Numbered from the stretch's first letter, positions 1 through 8,450 are shown. The stretch: 32,686 nt of DNA from Halobacteriales archaeon QH_10_67_22 (GCA_003021305.1 PXQN01000082.1:1-32686), one strand, 5' to 3'. Numbers and translations are program-made. Notes: a model not told the origin generated them from the letters alone.

Positions 1-69
1 AAACATCGAGAACAGACAAAAAGATTCGCGCTGAAAAAATGGGCGAACGACCAGCAGACGAGCGTTCTG

Positions 70-1068
70 CTAGACCTCCTCGATGTAATTGCGACGCTGT
101 TCGACCTTCACTTCCTCAGAGCGCTTGTCGTAGTGCTTTTTCAGTGTCTTTCGGCTTACGTTCATGCGGTCGCTGACGACGTCGATAGGCACGTCTTCAG
201 ACAGGTAGTGGGTGATGCTCCCGCGACGGATGGAGTGGGGACTTACCGAGTCTCCACACCGCTTGTCGCTACTGTCATAGCATTCCGAACACGGTTCATC
301 GAAGAAACACGGGGCCGTAATCTTGTAGATGATACGGCGCATCGTGGCCCGCGACATCCGAGCGGTCGAAGTCGTTAACAGCGGTTGTCGTCCGTATTCG
401 TCTTCTACATCTGCCCGTTGCACGTCGATATAGTCCCCGAGCAGTTTTGCCAGGTCCGAGGACATCGCAACCAGCCGCTGGCCGCCTTGCCCGTTCTTTA
501 GCGTCGTATCCTCGTCGGGGAGATGCACCAGCTGCAGGTGCCCGTTCTCGAAGTCTACGTCGGCGATATCCAGCGAGTTCGCGGCACCAATACGGATGCC
601 GGTCTCCCAGAGCAGTGCCAGGAGAGTATGCTCATTAGAGGCGTACTGGAATGTGTCAAGATAGCCGAGAATCCTCTCAGCCCGTTCCGCCTCAAGCATC
701 TCGTCGCGTTGCTCCTCTTCCGGACTCGCTGTCGGGATGAGTAGCTTGTCGTAGAGATTCCCCGGGACGGCCTCGATCGTGCCAGCCCACTTGAGGAAAA
801 CCCGGAGCGTTCCCAGCTGATTCTGCATAGTCACTTTCTTCAGATCGCTGTTCTCACGCCGCCAAAGGCGGTACGTCTGGAGGTCCCGCCCTGAGAGGTC
901 GTTGAGATTGTCGATGTCGTTCTCCTCGCACCACTGGAAGAAGGGTTTCAGCCGGAACCGGTGATTGTAGACCGTCGATTCGGCACATTCGGTCTGTTTG
1001 TGGTCGAGGTATAGCTCGTGTGCGGTCGTCGGTTCTATCGGTTCGAGATCACTTTGTTCGGGTGTCAT
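70..1068 (-). CDS. Tyrosine recombinase/integrase
   Basis: Site-specific recombinase of the phage-integrase/XerCD family, 332 residues, a normal full length. Residues about 15-115 form the SAM-like core-binding domain. The catalytic domain follows, with R159 (in ETGIRIGA), probable K191, H278 and R281 (HSIR) and the nucleophile Y313 (KHYDKRS). The usual second His/Lys position is not obvious. Four cysteines (C254, C260, C263, C271) sit between the catalytic lysine and the HxxR motif and could bind a metal; this is inference. The start follows an AT-poor leader, and ATG at 1068 gives the complete core-binding domain. It probably belongs to an integrated element or plasmid-derived segment extending left of the window. 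No attachment repeat was found next to it. Confidence 0.93.
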   Translation of the reverse strand: MTPEQSDLEPIEPTTAHELYLDHKQTECAESTVYNHRFRLKPFFQWCEENDIDNLNDLSGRDLQTYRLWRRENSDLKKVTMQNQLGTLRVFLKWAGTIEAVPGNLYDKLLIPTASPEEEQRDEMLEAERAERILGYLDTFQYASNEHTLLALLWETGIRIGAANSLDIADVDFENGHLQLVHLPDEDTTLKNGQGGQRLVAMSSDLAKLLGDYIDVQRADVEDEYGRQPLLTTSTARMSRATMRRIIYKITAPCFFDEPCSECYDSSDKRCGDSVSPHSIRRGSITHYLSEDVPIDVVSDRMNVSRKTLKKHYDKRSEEVKVEQRRNYIEEV

Positions 1069-1536
1069 GGGTTCTCACAGAGTCCCGTGAGAAGCCCCAA
1101 CCCGCCCGAATTCGCCACCGAAGAGAGCTTACGAGGTGCGGTCTGATGCCGCCCCAACCCACTTCCGATTCCTCGCAACGACGAGCGACGGCGAGGAGTC
1201 CGTGGTATCGAAACGGCCGACAGGTCTGCCCCTTCGAAAGTCACGACCGGAGCCGGCCCGGTTCGGACCGTCGGGCCCGGCGCACGGGAGTCGACGTGGT
1301 TGGTACTGGCCCCGTATTTCCGGACCCCACGGCTTGCGTATTTCGATATAAAAGTTTATTTTTTCAAATGTTGTCACTTATATAGTTGTAAAATTATTTT
1401 TTAAATATGATAACTAGACACGTAGATTTTAGTCGGAAAAATAACCTGGAGAGGGTATGACGGGTTGGCAGCGAACGGGAATAGAATCGACATTCGTTCA
1501 GACGCCACACAGACGACGGCGGGGTGAGCACCAGCG
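1069..1536. other. Intergenic region with an AT-rich island
   Basis: This gap of 468 bases separates the divergent integrase and ammonium channel genes. Bases 1069-1330 are GC-rich; the open frames there have no recognisable protein features. Bases 1340-1440 are strongly AT-rich, the lowest-GC stretch noticed in the window, and carry several TATA-like words. A possible 27-codon leader ORF occupies 1457-1540. No RNA gene or repeat was recognised. Confidence 0.6.
1345..1354 (+). promoter_or_regulatory. TATA-like elements upstream of the ammonium channel fusion
   Basis: GATATAAAAG is a good archaeal TATA box, but it lies about 180 bases before the channel start, which implies a leader. A second TATA-like word, GATTTTAGT near 1425-1433, is about 28 bases before the ATG at 1457 and would fit a leaderless transcript beginning at the small leader ORF. 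Which one is used cannot be decided from sequence. Confidence 0.4.
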
Positions 1537-1540
1537 ATGA
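1457..1540 (+). CDS. Possible 27-residue leader ORF
   Basis: A short ORF begins with ATG after a purine-rich GGAGAGGG and ends in a TGA that overlaps the ATG of the ammonium channel gene (ATGA at 1537-1540). The last third is basic (PHRRRRGEHQR). A TATA-like word is correctly spaced before it. The arrangement would allow translational coupling to the channel gene. It resembles no known protein and may be chance. Confidence 0.3.
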   Translation: MTGWQRTGIESTFVQTPHRRRRGEHQR

Positions 1541-4467
1541 CGCCGGTGGACGTGGCGCTGCAGGTCGACGCGAGCGCGCTGGCCGACAGCATCAACTCCG
1601 TGTGGGTGCTGACGGTATCGTTTCTGATCTTCTTCATGCAGCCGGGGTTCATGCTGCTGGAGGCGGGTCAGATCCGGTCGAAGAACGTCTCGAACCTGGT
1701 GATGAAGAACATGTTCGACTGGTCGCTGGGCGTCCTGGGGTATTTCGTCCTGGGACTGGGGGTCGCCCGGGTCGTCGGGGCGCTCACCTCACCCGGCGGC
1801 GTCTCGCTTGCGGCGAGTTTCTCGTACGTCAACGCTCCCGGCGAGTGGATCGGCTGGCTGTTCGGCGCCGTCTTCGCGATGACCGCCGCGACGATCGTCT
1901 CGGGGGCGGTCGCCGGTCGGATCAAGTTCAAGGCCTACATCGCGTTCTCGGTGGTCATCACGGTCTTCATCTACCCCGTCGTCCAGGGGCTGACCTGGCA
2001 GGGCGGGCTCCTGGCGGAAGGGGGCTTTCTCGGCGCCGTCCTCGGCGTGGGCTATCTCGACTTCGCGGGCGGGACCATCGTCCACATGGTCGGCGGGATC
2101 GCGGGACTCACCGCCGCATACATCCTCGGCCCGCGGGCGGGCCGGTACGACGAGGACGGGTCGAGCAACCCGATCCCGGGCCACTCGGTGCTGTTCGCCG
2201 TCGTCGGGACGTTCATGCTCGCCTTCGGCTGGTACGGGTTCAACGTGGGCACGCAGGCGACGGTGCTGACCGAGAGCGGCGCCTTCTTCGGCGAAGAACT
2301 GGGCCGGGTCGCGCTGACGACGACGCTGGCGATGGGCGCGGGTGCGGTCACCTCCTCGCTCGTGACGACCCTCGCCCAGGGGAAACCGGACCCGCTGTTC
2401 ACTGCCAACGGCCTGCTGGGCGGGCTGGTCGCGATCACCAGCGGCGCGGCCTACGTCACGTGGTGGGGCGGACTGGTCATCGGGGCAGTCGGCGGACTCC
2501 TGGTGTATCCGACCTACAGGTGGACCGTCGAGGGACTCGGCGTCGACGACGTCTGTGGCGTCTTCGCCGTCCACGGCGCGGCCGGCGGCGTCGGCGTGGT
2601 CCTGATCCCGCTGTTCGGCGTCGGCACTGGTGGCGGCTGGGCGTTCCTCGGCGTCGGACAGCTGGTCATGCAGGTGCTGGGCGTGCTCGTCATCGGGACC
2701 TGGACGGTGCTGATGACGATGGGGATGTACCTCCTGCTCGATTCGGTGGTCGGACTGCGGTACGACGAGGAGACCGAGAAGGAGGGAATGGACCAGGTCG
2801 AACACAACATCGTCTCTTACCCCGAGTTCGTCACCGACGGCGGGACGAGTTCGGACAGTTCGAGGGCGAGTTCACAGGGGACCCAGGAGAGCGAGTCGGC
2901 GACGATGTGGCGCGGGGAAGAGGTCGGCGGCGACACCGGGGCCGGTGTACTCGACGGCGCCGGAATCGACAGCTTCCCGAATCCGACGTTCGTCGTCGAC
3001 GAGGCAGACGAGATAACGGCGCTGAACCCCCAGGCGTTGCGCTTTTTCGGCACGGTCGAGGGCGACGCCGTCGGGTCGAGTCCGGAGACGCTGGCCGCGA
3101 GAGACGACGGGGTGCTGGCGGCGACCGCCGACGTCCTCGCCGGGGGACAGGAGATCCGCGACCGGATGGGCGAACTGACGGTCGACGGCGAGACGGTGCC
3201 GGTGAGCGTGACGGCGACGCCGCTCCGGGAGGACGGGACGCTCGTCGGGGCGCTGGCGACGGTCCGCAACACCGCCGAGGAAGTCGCCCGCGAGCGACAC
3301 AGACAGACCGTCGAGGAGTACCGCGAGACGGGCCTCCAGTCCACACGGGAGAAACTCGGGGCACTAGCCGACGGGAGCCTCGATGTCGACCGGGGCGTGC
3401 CCGAGCCGCCGGGTGACGGGGAGTCGCTGCGGGCCCTTCAGGAGGTCTTCGAGGAGATGGACCGGTACATGGTCGAGACGGCCGACAACGTCGCCGCGAT
3501 CGTCGAGAAACTCCCGGACCAGTCGGCGGAGCTCGCGGAGGGCAGCGACACGCTCAGCACGTCCAGTAGCGAGGTCCAGGACGCGGTCGGCGACATCGAC
3601 GATCTGAGTTCACAGATCGAGACCGAACTCGACCGGCTGACCGAGCGGATCGAGGACACCAGCGCGAACGTGTCGGACCTCTCGGCCTCGATCGAGGAGA
3701 TCAGCGCCTCGGCGGCGGAGATGGAGTCACAGTCGGCGGAGGCGGCCGACCTCACCCAGGAGGGCGTCGCCGAGATGACCGACGCAGTGGGTCAGATCCG
3801 CGACGCGACCGACCACTCGGAGGCGGTCGCGGCCGAGATCGACTCGCTCAGCGAGCAGATCGACGCCGTCACCGACATCGTCGACATCATCAAGGACATC
3901 GCCAGTCAGACCAACATGCTCGCGCTGAACGCCAGCATCGAGGCGGCCAACGCCGACGCCAGCGGCGACGGGTTCGCCGTCGTCGCCGACGAGGTCAAGT
4001 CACTCGCCGAGGAGTCCCGTGAGTCGGCCGGCGACATCGCCGCCATCATCGACGAGGTCCAGGCCCAGACCGACCAGGTCGTCGAGACGATCCACGAGGC
4101 CAACACCGCGATCACCAGCGGGACCGACGCCGTCGAGAACGCCGTCGAGAAGATGGAGCGGATCCAGACCCGCGTCGAGGAGACCAACGACAGCGTCCAG
4201 GAGATCAGCGCGGCCGCGTCCCGCCAGGCCGACAACACCGAGAAGGTCAGCGCCGCCTCCGAAGAGGTCGTGACGATGGCCGACGAGATCGACGCCCTCG
4301 CCAAGCGGATCTCCGAACGAACCGACGAACAGGCCAGAGAGATCGGCCGCGTCGCGACCCTCGCGGACGACCTGAGCGCCATCGCCACCGACGTCCACGG
4401 CAACATCGACGCCTTCGACCTCGCCGACGACCTGCGTGGCGGCCGGACGCCCGCGGCAACTGACTGA
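1537..4467 (+). CDS. Ammonium channel fused to PAS-like and chemoreceptor signalling domains
   Basis: A single frame of 976 residues. Residues 1-430 form a full Amt/Mep/Rh channel with about 11 membrane segments, the DFAGGTIVHMVGG signature (175-187) and the pore twin histidines H183 and H346. The ordinary Amt C-terminal tail (EGMDQVEHN) is still present. Residues about 430-475 are a Ser/Gly/Glu-rich linker, 476-582 look like a PAS-type sensor domain, and about 640-960 form the long coiled coil of a methyl-accepting chemotaxis protein. Its hairpin tip (IASQTNMLALNASIEAA, about 788-804) is the conserved CheA/CheW contact. No HAMP domain is evident. The likely role is ammonium sensing or transport coupled to CheA signalling; this is inference from the architecture. 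No glnK follows, unlike many amt loci. The ATG at 1537 gives the Amt N terminus without excess residues. Confidence 0.93.
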   Translation: MTPVDVALQVDASALADSINSVWVLTVSFLIFFMQPGFMLLEAGQIRSKNVSNLVMKNMFDWSLGVLGYFVLGLGVARVVGALTSPGGVSLAASFSYVNAPGEWIGWLFGAVFAMTAATIVSGAVAGRIKFKAYIAFSVVITVFIYPVVQGLTWQGGLLAEGGFLGAVLGVGYLDFAGGTIVHMVGGIAGLTAAYILGPRAGRYDEDGSSNPIPGHSVLFAVVGTFMLAFGWYGFNVGTQATVLTESGAFFGEELGRVALTTTLAMGAGAVTSSLVTTLAQGKPDPLFTANGLLGGLVAITSGAAYVTWWGGLVIGAVGGLLVYPTYRWTVEGLGVDDVCGVFAVHGAAGGVGVVLIPLFGVGTGGGWAFLGVGQLVMQVLGVLVIGTWTVLMTMGMYLLLDSVVGLRYDEETEKEGMDQVEHNIVSYPEFVTDGGTSSDSSRASSQGTQESESATMWRGEEVGGDTGAGVLDGAGIDSFPNPTFVVDEADEITALNPQALRFFGTVEGDAVGSSPETLAARDDGVLAATADVLAGGQEIRDRMGELTVDGETVPVSVTATPLREDGTLVGALATVRNTAEEVARERHRQTVEEYRETGLQSTREKLGALADGSLDVDRGVPEPPGDGESLRALQEVFEEMDRYMVETADNVAAIVEKLPDQSAELAEGSDTLSTSSSEVQDAVGDIDDLSSQIETELDRLTERIEDTSANVSDLSASIEEISASAAEMESQSAEAADLTQEGVAEMTDAVGQIRDATDHSEAVAAEIDSLSEQIDAVTDIVDIIKDIASQTNMLALNASIEAANADASGDGFAVVADEVKSLAEESRESAGDIAAIIDEVQAQTDQVVETIHEANTAITSGTDAVENAVEKMERIQTRVEETNDSVQEISAAASRQADNTEKVSAASEEVVTMADEIDALAKRISERTDEQAREIGRVATLADDLSAIATDVHGNIDAFDLADDLRGGRTPAATD

Positions 4468-4503
4468 CGAGAGCGCGGCGGGAACTGCGCAGACGACCAG
4501 CAC

Positions 4504-5457
4504 TCAGACGACGGCCCGGTCGGGGTCGCGGTCTTCGAGCATCGCCAGGAGGACGTCGACGAAGGCCTCGTGGTCGGCGGCCTCGACGACCCGGGTTCTC
4601 GCGTGGTCGTCGGTGTGGCCGTCGAGGTCGACGCTCGTGTACCCCCGCGTCAGCCCCTCGCGCTCGTCGACAGCGACGGGGTAGGTGGCCGTCGCCTCGC
4701 GGAGTTCGGGGTAGGCAAGCAGCGCGGCCGTCAGCGGGTCGGGGACGGCGACCGACCCGGACGGCGTCGCGCCGTCGAGCGCCCGGGCGGTGCTGGTCAC
4801 GGTCGCGAAAAACTCCGCCAGGTCGGTGTCGAGCGCCTCGATACTGTCGAGCGTCTCCGGGCCGAGACTGTGCGCGAGCGAACGCCCCCAGTCGACCAGC
4901 GTCACGTCGAAGGCGTCGAACACGCGCTTCGTGGCGTCGGGGTCGACCCAGACGTTGAACTCCGCGGCGGGCGTGACGTTGCCGGGACAGTTCAGCGCCC
5001 CGCCCATCACCCACACCTCCTCGACCAACTCCGGGAGTGCGGGTTCTCTGGCGTGTGCGAGCGCGACGTTGGTCAGCGGGCCGATACACAGCAGCGTCGT
5101 CTCGCCGGGCGCCTCGCGACACTCCTCGACGATGGCCTCGGGCGCGAACCCGTCGGCCGAGGCGATGCCGGTGTCGGGGTGGAGGTCGCCCCCGAGGCCG
5201 CCCTCGCCGTGGACCTCCTCGACGTGCTCGAAGGGTTTGGTGAGCGGCGACCGCGCGCCCTCATAGACCGGGGTGTCGTCGGCCCCGACCAGCTCCAGCG
5301 TGTACTTCGCGTTCTCCACCTGGCGGTCGAACGGGACGTTCCCGGCGACGACCGTGACGGCCGCGACCGACAGCCGGTCGGACAGACAGGCAAGCGCCAG
5401 CGCCTGCGTGTCGTCGCCGGCCGTGTCCGTGTCCACGACGACGCGTCTCTGGTCCAT
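4504..5457 (-). CDS. Inosine/uridine-preferring nucleoside hydrolase family protein
   Basis: Cytosolic ribohydrolase of the IunH family, which cleaves N-glycosidic bonds of nucleosides for salvage; 317 residues is the family length. The calcium-binding aspartate cluster is DTDTAGDD (residues 9-16). The ribose-binding region PGN...AEFNVWVDPDA is intact. The late motif is VPDP, keeping the metal-binding Asp but lacking the His of the HDP motif of classic enzymes, so substrate preference may differ. It lies 61 bases downstream of the DMT permease on the same strand, probably co-transcribed. It converges with the channel-chemoreceptor gene, leaving 36 bases between the stops. Confidence 0.9.
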   Translation of the reverse strand: MDQRRVVVDTDTAGDDTQALALACLSDRLSVAAVTVVAGNVPFDRQVENAKYTLELVGADDTPVYEGARSPLTKPFEHVEEVHGEGGLGGDLHPDTGIASADGFAPEAIVEECREAPGETTLLCIGPLTNVALAHAREPALPELVEEVWVMGGALNCPGNVTPAAEFNVWVDPDATKRVFDAFDVTLVDWGRSLAHSLGPETLDSIEALDTDLAEFFATVTSTARALDGATPSGSVAVPDPLTAALLAYPELREATATYPVAVDEREGLTRGYTSVDLDGHTDDHARTRVVEAADHEAFVDVLLAMLEDRDPDRAVV

Positions 5458-5518
5458 ACCCCCTACTCGACGGCCTGACGTAAGCCGTTGTGGGCGTCGG
5501 AGTGGCGGTCCAGATGTG

Positions 5519-5935
5519 TCAGCCGGAGGCAGTCAGATAGACCGCGACCATCCCGAGGACGATACCGAGGCCGCGCCGCAGGGTGAGTGCCTCCTCGAGA
5601 AAGAGGATGCCGACGACGGAGCTGGTGACGATGAACATCGCGAAGATCGGGACGACGATGCTGACGGGGCCGAGTTCGAGCGCCCGGTAGTACGCCGAGA
5701 TGCCGACGGTCAGACAGACCCCGGCGGCGGCGACGTAGGCCATCTTCGGGTGCCCGAGGTACGACAGCGGTTCCGGTTCGGTGGCGGCGACGATGACGGT
5801 GCCGACCCCGACGAGGATGACGTTCGAGACGACCAGCGCGACCGTACTCGGGATGTCCGCCAGCGCGACTTTCATCAGCGGTGCGACGAGCGTGTAGCCG
5901 GCCATCGCCAGCAGTGCCCACGCCAGGTAGTTCAT
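5519..5935 (-). CDS. Single-domain EamA/DMT-family membrane transporter
   Basis: 138 residues from the ATG at 5935 (MNYLAW); the open frame continues ten residues further but ATG at 5935 suits the first membrane helix. Four to five hydrophobic helices fill the protein. The repeat-unit pattern ALELGPVSIVVPIFAM followed by LEEALTLRRGLGIVLG is typical of one EamA unit. Most EamA transporters carry two units, so this protein would have to dimerise. The substrate is unknown. The downstream nucleoside hydrolase hints at, but does not prove, a nucleoside or base substrate. A TATA-like word on the minus strand lies near 5960-5968. Confidence 0.82.
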   Translation of the reverse strand: MNYLAWALLAMAGYTLVAPLMKVALADIPSTVALVVSNVILVGVGTVIVAATEPEPLSYLGHPKMAYVAAAGVCLTVGISAYYRALELGPVSIVVPIFAMFIVTSSVVGILFLEEALTLRRGLGIVLGMVAVYLTASG

Positions 5936-5993
5936 ACCGGCCGTTGTGAGTCCACCGTCATACAACTATCCGAACGGGCGCGTTTGGGAGGGT

Positions 5994-6000
5994 TTTAGAG
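5994..6000 (+). promoter_or_regulatory. TATA-like element for the peroxiredoxin gene
   Basis: TTTTAGA is centred about 28 bases upstream of the ATG at 6025, the spacing expected for a leaderless haloarchaeal transcript. Confidence 0.45.
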
Positions 6001-6024
6001 TCGCGGGGCCGTCAGGTCGACGTG

Positions 6025-6498
6025 ATGCCATCAGTAGGCGACACCGCTCCGACCTTCTCCGCGACGTACAAGGGCAGCGACCACGAGACGTTCGACCTCA
6101 CAGAGCACCTCGGCGACGGGCCGGTCGTGCTGGCGTTTTTCCCGGGCGCGTTCACGCCGCCCTGTTCTAACGAGATGGTCGCGCTACAGGACCACATCGG
6201 CCCCATTGAGGACGCGGGCGGCACGCTGTTCGGCGTCAGTGCCGACTCGGCGTTCAGCCTGGAGGCGTTCGCCGAGGAGCACAGTTTAGAATTCGACCTC
6301 GTCAGCGACATGGACGGCGACGCGATCGGTGCCTACGACCTGGAGATGGACATCGCCGACCTGGGTCTGCACGGCATCGCCAACCGCGCCGTGTTCGTGG
6401 TCGACGAGGACGGCACCGTCACCTACGCCTGGGTGGCCGAGGATCCCACGAACGAACCCGACTACGACGAACTCGTCGAGGCCGTCGAAACCGCCTGA
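6025..6498 (+). CDS. Peroxiredoxin (AhpC/TSA family, 1-Cys type)
   Basis: Thioredoxin-fold peroxidase that reduces hydrogen peroxide and organic hydroperoxides in the cytosol. There are 157 residues from ATG at 6025; a GTG immediately before could add one residue. The active-site motif is PGAFTPPC, with T44 and peroxidatic C47. No other cysteine is present, so it must use an external thiol reductant. The conserved late motif (IANRAVFVVDEDGTVTYAWV) fits the AhpE/PRX5-like group. It is transcribed away from the DMT permease and converges on the carboxyltransferase gene. Confidence 0.92.
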   Translation: MPSVGDTAPTFSATYKGSDHETFDLTEHLGDGPVVLAFFPGAFTPPCSNEMVALQDHIGPIEDAGGTLFGVSADSAFSLEAFAEEHSLEFDLVSDMDGDAIGAYDLEMDIADLGLHGIANRAVFVVDEDGTVTYAWVAEDPTNEPDYDELVEAVETA

Positions 6499-6581
6499 CG
6501 ACGCGCTCGCCACGACTCGGTTGCCAGTCCCGGGGCGGGCACAGTCGTCGCCGCTCGTGACCAGTCGGACCGCCACCCGGG

Positions 6582-8450
6582 TCAGAGCACCGTCCCGTGT
6601 TTCTTCTCGGGGAGGTCTTTCTCGACGGTGGCGTAGAACTCGAAGCGGGCGGCCAGCTGGTCGCGCAGGTCGCCCGGCGGGACGACCTCGTCGATGACCA
6701 CCTCGCTGGCCATCCGGTGGACGTCGATGTCCTCGCGGTACTGTTCGCGCAGTTCCTCTTCGCGGCGGGCGCGCTCCTCGGGGTCGTCTATCGCGTCGAG
6801 TTTGTTCGCGTAGACGGCGTTTATCGCCGCCTCGGGACCCATGATGGCGATCTCGCCCGACGGCAGGGCGATCGTCGACTCGGGGTCGTAGGCGGGCCCG
6901 CCCATCGCGTAGATCCCCGCGCCGTAGGCCTTCCGCGTGACGACACACTGTTTGGGCACCGTCGCCGAGGAGGTGGCGTAGATCATCTTCTTGCCCTGTT
7001 CTAAGATCCCCTCCTTTTCGACCTGTGAGCCGGCCATGAATCCGGGCGTGTCACAGAGGTACAGCAGGGGGACGTTGAACGCGTCGCACTTCCAGATGAA
7101 CCCGGCGGCCTTGGCGGCGGCGTCGGGGAAGATAGCGCCCGCGCGCCTGGCGGGCTGGTTGGCGACGACGCCGACGGGGCGGCCGTCGATCCGGGCGAAG
7201 GCAGTGACGATCTCCGGCCCGTACTCGGGCCGGAGTTCCAGCACCGAGCCGGCGTCTGCGACCCGTTCGATGACGCGGTGGACGTCGTACCCCTCGTTGG
7301 GTTCGGCCGGAACGACCGAGTCGATGCCCGCCGGCGACGCGGCGGGGTCGCGACCCTCTGTGTGGGGTGGGTCCTCGTCGCTGTTGTCGGGGAGATACCC
7401 GACCAACTGTGCGACCAGGTCACGGGCGTGGTGTTCGTCCTCGGCGACCAGGTCCGCCGACCCCGAGTGGCGGGTGTGGACCGCGGGACCACCCAGGTCC
7501 GCGAGGTCGATCTCCTCGCCGGTGACCATCTCGACCATCCGGGGGCTGGCGATGGCCATCGCCGACATCCCCTCGACCATCACGGTGAAGTCGGCAAAGA
7601 CCGGCGTGTAGGCCGCGCCGGCGATACAGGGGCCATAGAGGACACAGATCTGGGGGACTCGCCCCGAGAGCATCGAGTGGTTGTAGTAGTACTTGCCGAT
7701 GCCCTCCCTGTTGGCGAAAAAGCCCCGTTGCTGGTCGATGCGCCCGCCGGAGGAGTCCATCAGGTAGAGCACCGGCCGGCCGGTCTTGAGCGCGCGCCCT
7801 TGCATCCGGAGGAACTTCTCGACGCCGTGTTCGGCCATCGACCCGGCCTTGACCGTGAAGTCGTTGGCCATGAAGTGCAGGGTCCTGCCCTCGAACTCGG
7901 CGGCGCCGGTGAGCAGGCCGTCGGCGGGGAGCCTGTCGCCGCTCGCGGACGGCTGGTCCCCGTCGGCCCCCCCCGAGTCAGGTGAGGGTCCCTCGACCTC
8001 CGGCGAGTTGGGGTGCCAGGCGTCGAAGTTGGCGAACTGGCCGTCCTCGAACAGCAGGTCCGATGGCTCACCCTCGCTGTAGGGTGGCACCGCCCCGTCG
8101 GGGTCGGCCGGCGTCGGGTCGCCGTCCCCGAACCATAGCTCCAGCCGGTCGCGGACGAACAGTTTCCCCTGGTCAGCCAGGCGTCGCCGGTACTTCTCCG
8201 GGCCGCCACGCCGGATGTCAGCGACCTCCTCGCGGAGCCGTGCCTCCCGGTCGGTCGGCCCCGCGTCGCCGCCGGACCCGGACTCGTCTCCAGCGGCCTC
8301 CGACCCGGCGGGGTCGTGGACGACGGCTGGTTCGTTCGCGTCGCCGACGTACACCTCGATCGGACCGCTGTCGGGCTGGTGCTGGGCCAGCGCCGACGCG
8401 ATGGCGCGTGCCTCCTCGTGGCTCGCCGTGCCGGCGATCCGGACTTCCAT
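6582..8450 (-). CDS. Acyl-CoA carboxylase carboxyltransferase subunit with N-terminal extension
   Basis: Carboxyltransferase (crotonase fold) of the propionyl-CoA/methylmalonyl-CoA group, 622 residues against about 510-520 for most relatives. It would transfer carboxyl from carboxybiotin to an acyl-CoA such as propionyl-CoA. Recognisable blocks are DRLELWFGDG, the first oxyanion region (MDSSGGRIDQQRG), YGPCIAGAAYTPVFADF, CDTPGFMAGSQVEKEGI and KAYGAGIYAMGGPAYDPE. Residues 1-50 (MEVRIAGTASHEEARAIASAL...IEVYVGD) resemble the small epsilon/PccX-type accessory subunit of actinobacterial and haloarchaeal carboxylases. An acidic linker (about 51-68) joins it to the enzyme. Acidic insertions also occur near residues 150-175 and 370-385. 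No biotin carboxylase or biotin carrier gene is in the window, so partners lie elsewhere. Confidence 0.92.
   Translation of the reverse strand: MEVRIAGTASHEEARAIASALAQHQPDSGPIEVYVGDANEPAVVHDPAGSEAAGDESGSGGDAGPTDREARLREEVADIRRGGPEKYRRRLADQGKLFVRDRLELWFGDGDPTPADPDGAVPPYSEGEPSDLLFEDGQFANFDAWHPNSPEVEGPSPDSGGADGDQPSASGDRLPADGLLTGAAEFEGRTLHFMANDFTVKAGSMAEHGVEKFLRMQGRALKTGRPVLYLMDSSGGRIDQQRGFFANREGIGKYYYNHSMLSGRVPQICVLYGPCIAGAAYTPVFADFTVMVEGMSAMAIASPRMVEMVTGEEIDLADLGGPAVHTRHSGSADLVAEDEHHARDLVAQLVGYLPDNSDEDPPHTEGRDPAASPAGIDSVVPAEPNEGYDVHRVIERVADAGSVLELRPEYGPEIVTAFARIDGRPVGVVANQPARRAGAIFPDAAAKAAGFIWKCDAFNVPLLYLCDTPGFMAGSQVEKEGILEQGKKMIYATSSATVPKQCVVTRKAYGAGIYAMGGPAYDPESTIALPSGEIAIMGPEAAINAVYANKLDAIDDPEERARREEELREQYREDIDVHRMASEVVIDEVVPPGDLRDQLAARFEFYATVEKDLPEKKHGTVL

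Noticed and set aside
1789-2805. 338-residue minus-strand open frame opposite the Amt domain
   Set aside because: Antisense shadow of a clear gene, with His/Asp/Arg-rich composition and no motifs.
1524-3416. 630-residue plus-strand open frame
   Set aside because: It overlaps the Amt fusion out of frame, is made of Arg/Gly/Asp-rich low-complexity sequence and has no domain; long shadow frames are expected in such GC-rich DNA.
4247-5122. 291-residue arginine-rich minus-strand frame
   Set aside because: Shadow of the nucleoside hydrolase gene and the end of the chemoreceptor gene; extreme arginine content is not like haloarchaeal proteins.
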